This document shows positions 29,446 through 39,485 of a stretch of 62,091 nucleotides of DNA, piece after piece (position 1 is the stretch's first letter; each line of letters starts with the position of its first letter). The position numbers and the translations under genes are program-made. The DNA is taken from NCBI GenBank assembly GCA_017889725.1, contig JAGGAE010000005.1, forward strand, positions 1 through 62,091, given 5' to 3'. Below the pieces are notes generated by a model. It saw only the letters and a list, made by a program, of their open reading frames with translations, made no database searches and was not told the DNA's origin. This DNA comes from Bacillota bacterium. Its GTDB lineage: Bacteria; Bacillota; Negativicutes; Sporomusales; CTSoil-080.

Positions 29446-30204
29446 TTATTTATGCCGCAAAACGTTATATATTTTCGCCGACTGAGTAGCAATAAAATTG
29501 CTTGCGTACTCATGATCGGACGTATTGGTATAAAAACTGATTAGTACCGGATCATAGCCATCCTGGATAACCCCTACATCACAAAGGATGGCATCCAGTT
29601 CGCCAACCTTATGAAGGACAGGTGTCTCCATATAACGCGGAATTTCGTCATGAAAAATTGTATTCGCCAGATATGATTTAAACCTCTGGCTTTTTTCCTT
29701 TTCCAGATACTTTTCCCCATAAACTTTTTCGAAGACTTTCGCCATTTCATAAGGGGTTGTCACACTATGATACTTGTACTTTTTAAATGCCTCTTCATTA
29801 TGTATGCGAGTTTGACGCAATCGGAAATCCTTGACGACCTTATCCAAGGCATCCCTATTGGTAAGCTTATCTAATAAATCATTAAACGAATCATTATCAC
29901 TCACTGTAATCATTAACCTTATATCCTGCTCATACTCACTTATCTGGTCGGATCCGGCGGCAGGATACAAATACTTATACACTGCCAAAGCAACGATCAC
30001 CTTACTGGTCGAAGCAGTGGGGAAAACAGCATCCTGATTAAATTGAAGGGTTTTACCAGTATTTAGATTTTTAGCAAATACACCCACACTGCCATGAAAG
30101 CCCTTTAAGTCACTCATTATTTCTTTTTCCGGTGCAGGAGCTGCAAAACCAGTAACTACTGAAAAACATATTCCGATTAAAGCAAGAATTATTCTCTTTT
30201 TCAT
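29446..30204 (-). CDS. class A beta-lactamase-like serine hydrolase, secreted
   Basis: Signal peptide; PTASTSKV (SxxK), VSDND (SDN-like), LHKVGELD at the KTG position. Confidence 0.82.
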   Translation of the reverse strand: MKKRIILALIGICFSVVTGFAAPAPEKEIMSDLKGFHGSVGVFAKNLNTGKTLQFNQDAVFPTASTSKVIVALAVYKYLYPAAGSDQISEYEQDIRLMITVSDNDSFNDLLDKLTNRDALDKVVKDFRLRQTRIHNEEAFKKYKYHSVTTPYEMAKVFEKVYGEKYLEKEKSQRFKSYLANTIFHDEIPRYMETPVLHKVGELDAILCDVGVIQDGYDPVLISFYTNTSDHEYASNFIATQSAKIYNVLRHK

Positions 30205-30388
30205 TTCGACACCTCATCCATAATCTCTGGTACTAGTTTACCATTACCTTCATTCCAATTTCCATTGTAAATTGTTGGTCACTAAAAAACATGTTTTGTA
30301 CTGGATAATATTAAACGTTGACGCTACGCATTCAATTTGCTATATTTTTCACAGGTTCAGTATACATAATACGCAAGGAGGTTACGCA

Positions 30389-30877
30389 TTGAAAAAATTG
30401 ATGTTCGGCTGTACTTTGCTTCTTCTCCTTCTAGCTTTCAGTAGTATAAGCTCCGCGGCACCAATCAACCACTTGGCTGATACCCAGACCGCAATTGGTT
30501 TTGACAACAATTTATTTTATCTTGAGCATAAGTTTGGTGATAATTTTACATTAGGTTATCAAAGTGTCGACTGGAGCGGGCATGAAGATATATATGGTCA
30601 ATTCGCTTTCTCCGACAACCTGCGCGGTATCATTGGCAACCGAAACTTCAGTCCAAGTTCAGAACTATATGCCGGGTTAGCAGTAACCGGTCAGCTGGCC
30701 TCCCAATGCACAGGTTATGCTTCCTTTGTTAGCGGCAATAGCTTCTCAGAATTCCAGGCCGGTGCAAACTTCAAACTAAGTGAAAACCTTGAACTTAACG
30801 TCAACTATCATTCCTATACACCAGACTGGGGCGCGAACAAATCCGGTGCTGGCTTAGGAGCCACTTTTAAATTTTAA
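30389..30877 (+). CDS. predicted outer-membrane beta-barrel protein
   Basis: AAGGAGG before TTG 30389; signal peptide; alternating beta pattern ending in GAGLGATFKF (terminal aromatic). Confidence 0.7.
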   Translation: MKKLMFGCTLLLLLLAFSSISSAAPINHLADTQTAIGFDNNLFYLEHKFGDNFTLGYQSVDWSGHEDIYGQFAFSDNLRGIIGNRNFSPSSELYAGLAVTGQLASQCTGYASFVSGNSFSEFQAGANFKLSENLELNVNYHSYTPDWGANKSGAGLGATFKF

Positions 30878-30918
30878 TACGCCTGCCATACTTAAACACC
30901 CAATATCACATAACAGGG

Positions 30919-30948
30919 GGATAATCTGTCCTCCTGTTATTTTTCGTA
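30919..30948 (+). terminator. terminator
   Basis: AACAGGGGGATAATCTGTCCTCCTGTTATTTTTC. Confidence 0.7.
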
Positions 30949-31116
30949 TGCCGATTTCTTTTTTACATTACCAATATAAAGCCTATAGGTTTCTATTCAA
31001 GTTTGACTTAATAATTAACCATCAACTCCTCCCTGCATAGAAACAATTATATCACCTTTTCGCTCCCGGATGTAATGCGATAACAGTGGAATACTAAGCT
31101 CAAGGAGGAATGGTAT

Positions 31117-31641
31117 GTGCATACCAAGAAGCATCACTGTAAACGGCATTACAAAAAATTCGTTGCTGCTATCGCCGGTGCCCTTGCACTCTCAGCTGCG
31201 CTAGTCCCCCATCTTCCTGCTCCGGCCCCGTCCCCCATCCACACTCAAACATCACCTTCTCCGTCACCCGAAGACCTTTCACCTGAGAATCCTAATGAAA
31301 CTGTCGGACCGTCACCACAAGCCGAAGAAAAACCCCCAGTTAAAGTTCTGGACATTACCGCTACCGCCTATGCGCCTGGCGCTCACGATAATGAGCAATG
31401 GGGCAACAAAACGTACACCGGGACTACAGTTCGCCCTGGTATCATCGCAGTAGATCCGCGCGTTATCCCTTTAGGTTCTAAAGTAATGATTCAATATGCT
31501 GACGGGCATAAAGAATATGCCGTCGCCGAAGATACTGGCGGGGCCATTAAAGGTCACCGGATTGATGTAGCAAAGCAGACAGTGAGTGAAGCTAACCGTT
31601 TTGGTATTAAACCAGTAAAAGTTTACGTATTTCATAACTAA
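31117..31641 (+). CDS. 3D-domain secreted protein
   Basis: N-terminal TM, Pro-rich linker, TATAYAPGAHDNEQWGNKTYTGTTVRPGIIAVDPRVIPLGSKVMIQ...AEDTGGAIKGHRIDV. Confidence 0.9.
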   Translation: MHTKKHHCKRHYKKFVAAIAGALALSAALVPHLPAPAPSPIHTQTSPSPSPEDLSPENPNETVGPSPQAEEKPPVKVLDITATAYAPGAHDNEQWGNKTYTGTTVRPGIIAVDPRVIPLGSKVMIQYADGHKEYAVAEDTGGAIKGHRIDVAKQTVSEANRFGIKPVKVYVFHN

Positions 31642-31760
31642 ATCCCGTAAAATCAGGACAAGACATCCTCTTGCATGATAAAATATACAAATGATTAACA
31701 TTACAGGGCGTCAAAAAGCGTCCTGTTTCTTTGTATTTTTTCTAGCAGGAGATGGATGAT

Positions 31761-32492
31761 ATGAGTAATGTTTTGTCTTTGCCTCAATTAAACTTTCTAT
31801 TTAGCTACAACCTCCCTGAACGCCAAGTTTTACTTGTTGCCGGCGGTCGGCCTCCTGCCTCCTCGTGGCTTGCAGCCGCCGCCGGGTCTTTCACTGTTTG
31901 GGGAGTGGATAGCGGAGTAGATAGTTTAAAAAACAGTGATGTTCAACCGGTTGCGGTAATCGGGGACGGCGATAGCGCCACACCAGCAGCCTGGGAATGG
32001 GCAAAATCATTGGGCATTCCCGTAGAAATTCATCCGCCTGAAAAAGATTTAACCGACCTCCAACTTGCTTTACAAAGAACCGGAGAATTATATGAGCAAG
32101 CCGCAGTTATTGTTACTGGAGTTTGGGGCGGGCGATTTGACCATACCTTCAGCAATATTTATTCCTTACTGGGCAGTAAGACGTTCGGCCTTGCCCCCTG
32201 CTGTGCTGCCGACGACAAAGAGATTTTAGTGTTACTCCACGGCCCTGACCGTGTTAATATTCAGCTTAAACACCAGCCTTCGGCAGTTTCCTTATTACCC
32301 CTGTCTGACTGTTCAGGCGTAACCATTACCGGAGTTCGCTGGCCTTTAAATAAAGTTACGCTGAGCACAGGCTTACCATACGCAATTAGCAATAGGCCGA
32401 CAACGGATAAAACTCGGTTATCTGTTTCTTTAGACCACGGCTGTCTGGGTATTTACCTATGCTGGGACGACAATGAACTATCTAATTTATAA
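31761..32492 (+). CDS. thiamine diphosphokinase
   Basis: VDSGVDSLKNSDVQPVAVIGDGDSA...HPPEKDLTDLQLAL...VTGVWGGRFDHTFSNI. Confidence 0.87.
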   Translation: MSNVLSLPQLNFLFSYNLPERQVLLVAGGRPPASSWLAAAAGSFTVWGVDSGVDSLKNSDVQPVAVIGDGDSATPAAWEWAKSLGIPVEIHPPEKDLTDLQLALQRTGELYEQAAVIVTGVWGGRFDHTFSNIYSLLGSKTFGLAPCCAADDKEILVLLHGPDRVNIQLKHQPSAVSLLPLSDCSGVTITGVRWPLNKVTLSTGLPYAISNRPTTDKTRLSVSLDHGCLGIYLCWDDNELSNL

Positions 32493-32548
32493 ATTTTACT
32501 GGTAAACCAGAAAATAAACTGTTATAATAAACGAAAATAAAAATTCAT

Positions 32549-32633
32549 TGTGCTAGGGGTGCCATAAGGCTGAGAGATGAACTATTTCATTAACCCTTCA
32601 CCTGATCTGGATAATACCAGCGTAGGGAAGCGA
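32549..32633 (+). ncRNA. TPP riboswitch (THI element)
   Basis: CTAGGGGTGCC...GGCTGAGAGATG...ACCCTTCACCTGATCTGGATAATACCAGCGTAGGGAAG. Confidence 0.97.
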
Positions 32634-32643
32634 CATTAAAAAA

Positions 32644-32676
32644 CACCGCACGCCCGTTCTGGGCCTGCGGTATTTT
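32644..32676 (+). terminator. riboswitch-associated terminator
   Basis: ACCGCACGCCCGTTCTGGGCCTGCGGTATTTT. Confidence 0.8.
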
Positions 32677-32729
32677 GCTTTGTTCGGCAGCTAGCCTTGA
32701 ATACTAGATGAATAGGGAGATGATATTTT

Positions 32730-33359
32730 ATGGAAAAACTAGTTTCTAATTTATCAACGCTTGGAGGGAATCCATCCAGCATTGCGGCTTTAATTGGCCT
32801 CATTGCATTTATTTTGGCATATTTCTACATAAAGAAAATTTCGTTAAACACCCGGCTAGTTGTTCATATCGGTCTGGCATTGGCTTTAACCGTTATTCTC
32901 CATACTTTTCGCCTATACCACATGCCCCAGGGAGGCAGCATTACCTTTGGCGCAATGGTACCTCTTTTACTCATTTCCTTCCGTTATGGACCGGGCGTCG
33001 GCTACCTGACCGGATTTGTTTATGGTTTTTTTGATCTGTTGCATGATCCTTATATTCTACACCCTATTCAAGTGCTTTTTGACTACCCTTTACCCTTCAT
33101 GGCACTAGGTTTAGCCGGATATTTCCAAAACAAGCCACTGGTAGGCGCCATTGCCGGTGTTTTGGGTCGCTTTGTCTGCCACTTTATCTCCGGCGTTGTT
33201 TTCTTTGCCAGCTACGCGCCCGCTGGAGTTTCTCCCTACTGGTACTCGCTGATCTTTAACGCTACTTATTTAGTACCTGAACTCGTAATTTGCCTACTCA
33301 TACTTAAAGTTTTACCGGCAACGCGGTTAGTTTCCTTTATGGCCGGGCAACCGAAATAA
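32730..33359 (+). CDS. thiT: thiamine ECF transporter S component ThiT
   Basis: GGSITFGAMVPLLLISFRYGPGVGYLTGFVYGFFDLLHDPYILHPIQVLFDYPLPFMALGLAG; TPP riboswitch upstream. Confidence 0.95.
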   Translation: MEKLVSNLSTLGGNPSSIAALIGLIAFILAYFYIKKISLNTRLVVHIGLALALTVILHTFRLYHMPQGGSITFGAMVPLLLISFRYGPGVGYLTGFVYGFFDLLHDPYILHPIQVLFDYPLPFMALGLAGYFQNKPLVGAIAGVLGRFVCHFISGVVFFASYAPAGVSPYWYSLIFNATYLVPELVICLLILKVLPATRLVSFMAGQPK

Positions 33360-33372
33360 TCCAGCTTTATAT

Positions 33373-34044
33373 TTACAATGGCATAACACTTTTGCTTTTT
33401 ATTCGGCCTTCCTGTGAAGGCTGAATTTTTTTATTAAAGCCAACATCCAGCATAATGAAGAAGGCGGCAGAATAACATACCCACTCGGCAAGCTCTTCGT
33501 ATAATTCCTCTCTTGCACCAAACACGCCTCCGCTATAATGTTCAACCCAAGCCGCTAAAAATCCGGTAACCAACATAATGATAATTTCTACAATAGGTAG
33601 AGTTCCATATTTGATCCATCTGCGCACTTGATACACTAAGCCTGACCGAAAAAGCCCCCAAAGCGTTATAATAATAGTAATCGCAATTGCCAACGTTACA
33701 TAGCGACCGTAAGACAAGTCTGATAACTGTGGCATATTCCCTTCCTGAGTAAGGTAAAACACCCTCCCCCAGCTTAATTCCCGGCCACACATTATCAACC
33801 ATATTGGAATTGTCCACACAATAAGCTTTCGCATAGCCAATGTTCCCACACCGAAAAAACGCGCAGACAGAGCTATTATACTAGCGCAGAGTAAGACAAA
33901 AGCCTGTGTCAATTCAAGAGGACCATTCTCATCACCCCAAGCATTCGGCAACACCCATGCCCCGATTAACGCCGCCAGCACAACTAATACTAATACACCA
34001 CTACAAAACGTCCAGCATCTTTCTCCTTTATTTCTCAACATTAA
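33373..34044 (-). CDS. polytopic membrane protein of unknown function
   Basis: Several TM segments, e.g. GVLVLVVLAALIGAWVLP; no family recognised. Confidence 0.65.
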   Translation of the reverse strand, partial: LMLRNKGERCWTFCSGVLVLVVLAALIGAWVLPNAWGDENGPLELTQAFVLLCASIIALSARFFGVGTLAMRKLIVWTIPIWLIMCGRELSWGRVFYLTQEGNMPQLSDLSYGRYVTLAIAITIIITLWGLFRSGLVYQVRRWIKYGTLPIVEIIIMLVTGFLAAWVEHYSGGVFGAREELYEELAEWVCYSAAFFIMLDVGFNKKIQPSQEGRIKSKSVMPL

Positions 34045-34201
34045 ATTCCCTCCATACAATAATGGTATTTTCGACTGTCCGGTCAGTCATACATCTGTAA
34101 TTACTATTGAAATTGGGGGTACCTAAGGCCCAACAAGCAAATAACATAGGCCTTAGGTTTACCACTCATCCTATTACTCTTAACAGTCATGGACCCCCTT
34201 A

Positions 34202-34927
34202 TCATCTTATGCGATCCATGACTAATGAAAGAGCGTATAACAAAGTTTGCGGCCTCGGTGGGCATCCCGGCACATAAATATCCACCGGAATATATTCATC
34301 TACTCTTCCCTGGATGGCATAACTGGTACCATAGGTCCGACCTGAAGCGGCACAGGCCCCCACCGCCATCACCAATTTAGGACTAGGAGTAGCTTCATAT
34401 GTCATAAGTAAGGCTTGCTTAAGGTTGCGAGTAACCACACCGGTCACCATAAGTAAATCAGCATGTCGCGGAGATGCAACAAAATCCAAACCATATTGCT
34501 GCAGGTCATACAACGGATTACTGAGGGCGTTTAATTCCCACTCACACGCATTACAAGAGCCGACATCCAGATGGCGAATCGCTAAAGAGCGCCCCAACGT
34601 ACGCATGATTCTTTTCTTCAGACTCTGTCCTGCTTGTTCAAGTTGTCCCGATAGTTCGGCTAAATTGATGTTTCCAGTCTGGCGTAACGCCCCAGACTGA
34701 CAAACCTCTACGCATCGACCGCAGAAGATACAGGCGCAATGATCAACTGACACTTCCTTCTCGATAAGCCTTAAAGCTCCAGTCGGACAAACACGAAAGC
34801 AAGCCCCACACTCCGTACATGGACCATCCGCCGCAATCTCTCCTCTGGCTCTTGGAGCCAAATGATTTTCCGTATAATTTTGAGTAACGCTGCCGGTCAT
34901 CATTATTTTTCTCAGTATTTTTAACAT
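34202..34927 (-). CDS. fused 2x[4Fe-4S] ferredoxin / NuoB-like small subunit of a group-4-type hydrogenase
   Basis: CTECGACFRVCPTGAL...CACIFCGRCVEVCQSGAL then CNACEWELNAL...GACAASG...YVPGCPPRPQTLLYAL; start set at ATG 34927. Confidence 0.9.
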   Translation of the reverse strand: MLKILRKIMMTGSVTQNYTENHLAPRARGEIAADGPCTECGACFRVCPTGALRLIEKEVSVDHCACIFCGRCVEVCQSGALRQTGNINLAELSGQLEQAGQSLKKRIMRTLGRSLAIRHLDVGSCNACEWELNALSNPLYDLQQYGLDFVASPRHADLLMVTGVVTRNLKQALLMTYEATPSPKLVMAVGACAASGRTYGTSYAIQGRVDEYIPVDIYVPGCPPRPQTLLYALSLVMDRIR

Positions 34928-34937
34928 GTTTATCCCC

Positions 34938-36452
34938 CTAACGATCCAAACAAGCGTAGCATAATTCAAAACTTTTATTGATAAGCGGAAAGTCAGGTAT
35001 AATGTTTCCAGGTACAGCAACTGGTAAAGCCGGCCAATTGGCGTACGAGGCGGAACGGACAAAATATCGGTAGATAGTATTATCTTTTCCCGTCATGAGC
35101 CAATGAATATTACCGCCCCTCGCGGATTCACTCCAACCAATCCCGGCCTTATATGGCTCTAAAGGAGGAATTTCTACCGCCAAGTCAGTCTGTGTGAGTA
35201 CAATACGTTCCAGCATTTGCCGAACGATTCGAATCGATTCAAGCGTTTCATCAACCCGAACCCAAAGTCGGGCAGCGACATCCCCGCTACGATAGAAAGG
35301 CACATTGCATGTAATCCAAGCATAACCTGAGTACGGTTTATCCCGTCGTAAATCGTAATCAACCCCAGACGCTCGGGCTGCCACGCCGACAACCCCAAGC
35401 TCTTTCGCCGCTTGGAAAGGCAAAATCCCGGTAGTATTCACTCTATCTAAAAACTGATCATTTTCTTCCAATAAGCCGACGACTTCCCTAAAATCCGACT
35501 CCGTCCGCTTAAGCGTTTTGTATATTTCTTCGATAAGCCCGCCAGATAAATCATATCGAACTCCGCCCGGAATTATCATTCCGCGTAGAAAACGATTACC
35601 GGTAACAGCGTCATTCAGACGCATAAGGTGTTCCTTAAGCCTCGCACCATGGCTTGTACCAACGGAAAACCCAAGACCGGCACATAAGTTACCAACATCC
35701 CCAATATGATTGTACAGCCGTTCCAACTCGGCGACGATAACACGGATGACGTTTGCCCGCTCCGGCACTATAGCCTTGGAAATACTTTCCACCGTCTGAC
35801 AGAACGACAGCGCATGGGAAACACTGCAAGCACCGCAAATTCGTTCGGCAGAAAACAACGCCTGTTCAATCGTCTGTCCTTCCACAATTTTTTCAATACC
35901 GCGATGGGTAAAAAATAATTTTGCATCAAGACGAAAGGTGGTCTCACCGGCCTGGCTGAAACGAAAATGGCCCGGCTCGATAATTCCCGCATGAATAGGT
36001 CCTACCGGCACCTCGAATACACCTTCTCCATGCGCGTGGGCGAGTGGAAAGTCTTTATGCGCTTCCGGCACAACCGCCTCTACTGCAAAATCCTTGCGCA
36101 TGGGGTATAAACCCTGAGGCCAATTCTCATGTAGCACCAGTGGCCGCAAGTCTTTGTTTTCCAAAGCGGTCAGACCAAACAGGTCATGAATTTCCCGTTC
36201 AAACCAAGCTGCCGCCGGAATAATCGGTGTCAACGACGGATACTCCGGCGCTTCCTGATCATCGACCAAGGCTTTAACCGACAACATCTCCTCTGGATTT
36301 CGCCCGTCAAACAGGCAATAGATGGCAAACTTACCATGTATTTGCCGTTCATCATTGGCAAACATGGCTAGCAGGCCATGCTTACTCTTGCTATAACATG
36401 CATTTGCCGCAGCCCGTAAATTTTTTGCGGAAACTGTATAATTTTTAATCAT
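34938..36452 (-). CDS. group-4-type [NiFe] hydrogenase large subunit (NuoC/NuoD fusion, HyfG/HycE-like)
   Basis: NuoC-like N-terminus; ERICGACSVSHALS and C-terminal SFELCYACLDR-stop. Confidence 0.9.
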   Translation of the reverse strand: MIKNYTVSAKNLRAAANACYSKSKHGLLAMFANDERQIHGKFAIYCLFDGRNPEEMLSVKALVDDQEAPEYPSLTPIIPAAAWFEREIHDLFGLTALENKDLRPLVLHENWPQGLYPMRKDFAVEAVVPEAHKDFPLAHAHGEGVFEVPVGPIHAGIIEPGHFRFSQAGETTFRLDAKLFFTHRGIEKIVEGQTIEQALFSAERICGACSVSHALSFCQTVESISKAIVPERANVIRVIVAELERLYNHIGDVGNLCAGLGFSVGTSHGARLKEHLMRLNDAVTGNRFLRGMIIPGGVRYDLSGGLIEEIYKTLKRTESDFREVVGLLEENDQFLDRVNTTGILPFQAAKELGVVGVAARASGVDYDLRRDKPYSGYAWITCNVPFYRSGDVAARLWVRVDETLESIRIVRQMLERIVLTQTDLAVEIPPLEPYKAGIGWSESARGGNIHWLMTGKDNTIYRYFVRSASYANWPALPVAVPGNIIPDFPLINKSFELCYACLDR

Positions 36453-36454
36453 AA

Positions 36455-37924
36455 TTAACCTCTTCCCATGGCAATGGTGGCAGCCTGATCTAATAGCTGC
36501 TCCAATCCCGGCGGCAAATACAGGCCGGTAATGATTATCCACATAACCGAGAGAAAACAAGCCACCAACGCTGATACCCCCAGCGCCTTAGGATGAAAAT
36601 TTGAAGGAACCGCACCGAAAACCATTCGTGTAGCGTAAAACATCATTCCGGCAAATACCCCTGCTAAAAGCAAGAGCAAGCCAAACCCCAATATAGGCTG
36701 TCCGTTAGCAAACGCCGCTGAAATAATAATAAATTTACTTAAAAATATATTTAAAGGAGGCATTCCGACGATAGCCAATACGGTAACCATAAATAAAGTC
36801 CCCACCATTGGCAGAGCGGTAAACATCCCACGAATACGCTTTAGATGTTTACTGTCGTACTGCTGACTAATAATGCCGGAAAGGTAAAACAGAGCTGATT
36901 TAGCAACTGCATGATTCAGAATGTGAAGTACCGCTCCATATAAAGCAAGATGAGTGCCGATCCCTACCCCTATCGTGACAATACCCATATGCTCGACACT
37001 GGAATAGGCCAGCAGTCGTTTCATATCATGCTGAATAAGAATAAAAGGTATGGCAATTGCTACTGAAAACAATCCAAACAGTAAGAGAGCTGCATGAATA
37101 AACCCAGTTCCCATAGCGCCTTCCAGTACAACCAAATTTCTAAGAAGAACATAGAGAGCACAGCTTAAGAGCGCCCCAGACAACAACCCGCTTACAGGCG
37201 AAGGAGCCTGGCTGTGGGCATCCGGCAGCCAAGTATGCATAGGCGCCATACCCGCCTTAGTCCCATAACCGATTAAAATAAAGATAAATGCCAGTTTAAC
37301 CAACATAGGATCGAGCTTTCCGCTCATGGCTTTAAGTGCCGTCCAGCTAAGCGCGTCTACTTCTGGACTGCCTGCCGCCACCTGCGTATAATACAGTAGA
37401 ATAGTTCCTAAAAGAGCAAATAAAATACCTACATTACATACCATAACATACTTCCAGGCGGCTTCCAGAGCGGAACGGTTAAAATAGAAAGCCACTAATA
37501 AAGTAGAAGCCAGTGTTGTCGCTTCCACCCCGACCCACATAAAACCAAGATTTTCGACCACCAGCACTACAATCATCGTAAAAATGAACATTTGCAATAA
37601 TGCATAATACCGTTTCAGTGCCTTAAACGTAATCCGACCTTCACTCAATTCCCTGTCCATATACGAGACGGAAAAAAAGGTAGCGGTCAAACTTAATATC
37701 CCCACAACTAAAAGAAGGATAGAACTCAAGGCATCGATATACAACCAGCCATACATAAACGTACCTGCTTCTTTTACTTGAACGATGAGAGTAAACAGCA
37801 AGGTGCTTGTACATACGCTAGCCGTTAGATTTATAGCCTTCACCAACCAGCTTTTCCTGACACACAAGGTAACAATTCCAGCGGCCACAGGCAAAAACAA
37901 AGCAAGATATATTAACTCCCGCAT
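36455..37924 (-). CDS. HyfF/NuoL-N-like membrane subunit
   Basis: KAGMAPMHTWLPDAHSQAPSPVSGLLSGALLSCALYVLLR; LLAYSSVEHMGIV. Confidence 0.9.
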   Translation of the reverse strand: MRELIYLALFLPVAAGIVTLCVRKSWLVKAINLTASVCTSTLLFTLIVQVKEAGTFMYGWLYIDALSSILLLVVGILSLTATFFSVSYMDRELSEGRITFKALKRYYALLQMFIFTMIVVLVVENLGFMWVGVEATTLASTLLVAFYFNRSALEAAWKYVMVCNVGILFALLGTILLYYTQVAAGSPEVDALSWTALKAMSGKLDPMLVKLAFIFILIGYGTKAGMAPMHTWLPDAHSQAPSPVSGLLSGALLSCALYVLLRNLVVLEGAMGTGFIHAALLLFGLFSVAIAIPFILIQHDMKRLLAYSSVEHMGIVTIGVGIGTHLALYGAVLHILNHAVAKSALFYLSGIISQQYDSKHLKRIRGMFTALPMVGTLFMVTVLAIVGMPPLNIFLSKFIIISAAFANGQPILGFGLLLLLAGVFAGMMFYATRMVFGAVPSNFHPKALGVSALVACFLSVMWIIITGLYLPPGLEQLLDQAATIAMGRG

Positions 37925-37928
37925 ACAT

Positions 37929-38549
37929 TCATCCCTTTAATTTTTTCAATATACTTGTATCGGTTGACTGAAAAGACTTTTTCAGTCGATAAGTAAGAAT
38001 AACCAAAACACTAACTGCCACCAGAACGTCAAAGAATATTCCCAGTTCAATAATCAGCGGCAACCCATGAGTCGTCGACAACCCTATCAAATACAGCCCA
38101 TTTTCCATGGTAATCAGTCCTACAATCTGCATAATAGCCTGATGGCGCGTAGTAATAAGCAAAAGACCAATTAACACCAGCGACAAAGAGACCGCAAGGG
38201 TTTCCCACCCTAGCACGGCGGGTAAGGTTCGGTCAATCAGGGCATAGGCCAGCACAATGGTAGCCGCCGCCACTAAAGACGAAGCATTAGGACCCAGGAT
38301 GGGGTTAACTTCCCGCTCATGACGGAGTAGTTTTACCACCCGCAGTAACGCGTAAGGAATAATCCCTACTTTTATTACTATCGTCAGTATCGCCGCCACC
38401 AACATGTGAATAGACGCGGTACCTTCCATTACACACACCGCCGCAACAATCGCCGACTGCACCAAAAGAATATGAACGGCACTGGCCAGCCTATTGGCTC
38501 GCATTAACAGAAAGGCCGATAACAACAATAACAGTGCCAAAACTTGCAA
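37929..38549 (-). CDS. HyfE-like membrane subunit
   Basis: Position in operon; TM-rich; MQIVGLITMENGLYLIGLSTTHGLPLIIELGIFFDVLVAV. Confidence 0.88.
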   Translation of the reverse strand: MQVLALLLLLSAFLLMRANRLASAVHILLVQSAIVAAVCVMEGTASIHMLVAAILTIVIKVGIIPYALLRVVKLLRHEREVNPILGPNASSLVAAATIVLAYALIDRTLPAVLGWETLAVSLSLVLIGLLLITTRHQAIMQIVGLITMENGLYLIGLSTTHGLPLIIELGIFFDVLVAVSVLVILTYRLKKSFQSTDTSILKKLKG

Positions 38550-38560
38550 AATTACCCCTC

Positions 38561-39481
38561 CTAGTCTACTCCCGCAACAATCGCCAGCAACGCTAACAAA
38601 CCGGCAACCGCTAAAAATCCGGGAACTTTAAACAACCTCATTTTGTTTGCTAATGTTTCGGACAAAGCCAACCCACCAGCCGTCAATAATATTTTCCCTA
38701 CAAACCAGGCAATTTGACTCGCTCCCCCACCTATAGCCGGAGTCCAGGGTAAAAACAAGGTGGAAAAAATTACTATTAAAACCAATTGCTTAATCGCTGA
38801 AGCCCAAACAATGAGACCCAACCGGCGACCAGAATACTCCAAAATCATCCCCTCATGCACCATGGTTAACTCTAGATGCGTATCAGGATTATCGACAGGG
38901 ATTCGCCCTGTTTCAGCCAAAAGAATTATAAAAAAGGCTGCGGCCGCAAAAATTACCGATAAACCACCTGCTCCTCCCGCCACGCTCACCGTCATATCCA
39001 TTATATTAGTAGAATGAGCTTTAAAAGCAACCGTTAGCATAGTTAAAAGAAGTGCAGGCTCTACTAAGGCAGCTATATACATCTCACGTGATCCACCCAT
39101 TCCCCCGAAGGCGCTTCCCGCGTCCAACGAAGCCAGAGCAAGAGAGAACCGACTCAATACAAATAAATACAGTACCATAAATAAGTCTGCCGGCCAGACG
39201 GTTATTCCTGTAAAAAGGATTAAGGGACTTAGCCCTGCGGCACCAACAGCACAAGCAAAATAAATAAACGGAGCAACCTTAAAGATCCAAGAGGTGGTAG
39301 GAGAAATAACACTGTCTTTTGATAGCCATTTTGCTATGTCAAAATACAGCTGAAACACTCCCGGCCCCCGCCGATTTTGCAAGATGGCTTTACACTTTTT
39401 TATTAGCCCGGCGACTAGCGGTGCCATTACCGTCAGAAACAAAGCTTTTACGAATAAAACCATAATATTATCCAAAAACAT
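38561..39481 (-). CDS. HyfC/HycD/NuoH-like membrane subunit
   Basis: KCKAILQNRRGPGVFQLYFDIAKWLSKDSV; ETGRIPVDNPDTHLELTMVHEGMILEYSGR. Confidence 0.93.
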   Translation of the reverse strand: MFLDNIMVLFVKALFLTVMAPLVAGLIKKCKAILQNRRGPGVFQLYFDIAKWLSKDSVISPTTSWIFKVAPFIYFACAVGAAGLSPLILFTGITVWPADLFMVLYLFVLSRFSLALASLDAGSAFGGMGGSREMYIAALVEPALLLTMLTVAFKAHSTNIMDMTVSVAGGAGGLSVIFAAAAFFIILLAETGRIPVDNPDTHLELTMVHEGMILEYSGRRLGLIVWASAIKQLVLIVIFSTLFLPWTPAIGGGASQIAWFVGKILLTAGGLALSETLANKMRLFKVPGFLAVAGLLALLAIVAGVD

Positions 39482-39485
39482 CCAC

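Noticed and set aside
34121-34158. 10-bp inverted repeat ACCTAAGGCC/GGCCTTAGGT near the end of the hydrogenase operon
   Set aside because: Loop of about 18 nt and no U-tract on either strand; not convincing as a terminator and no other interpretation supported.
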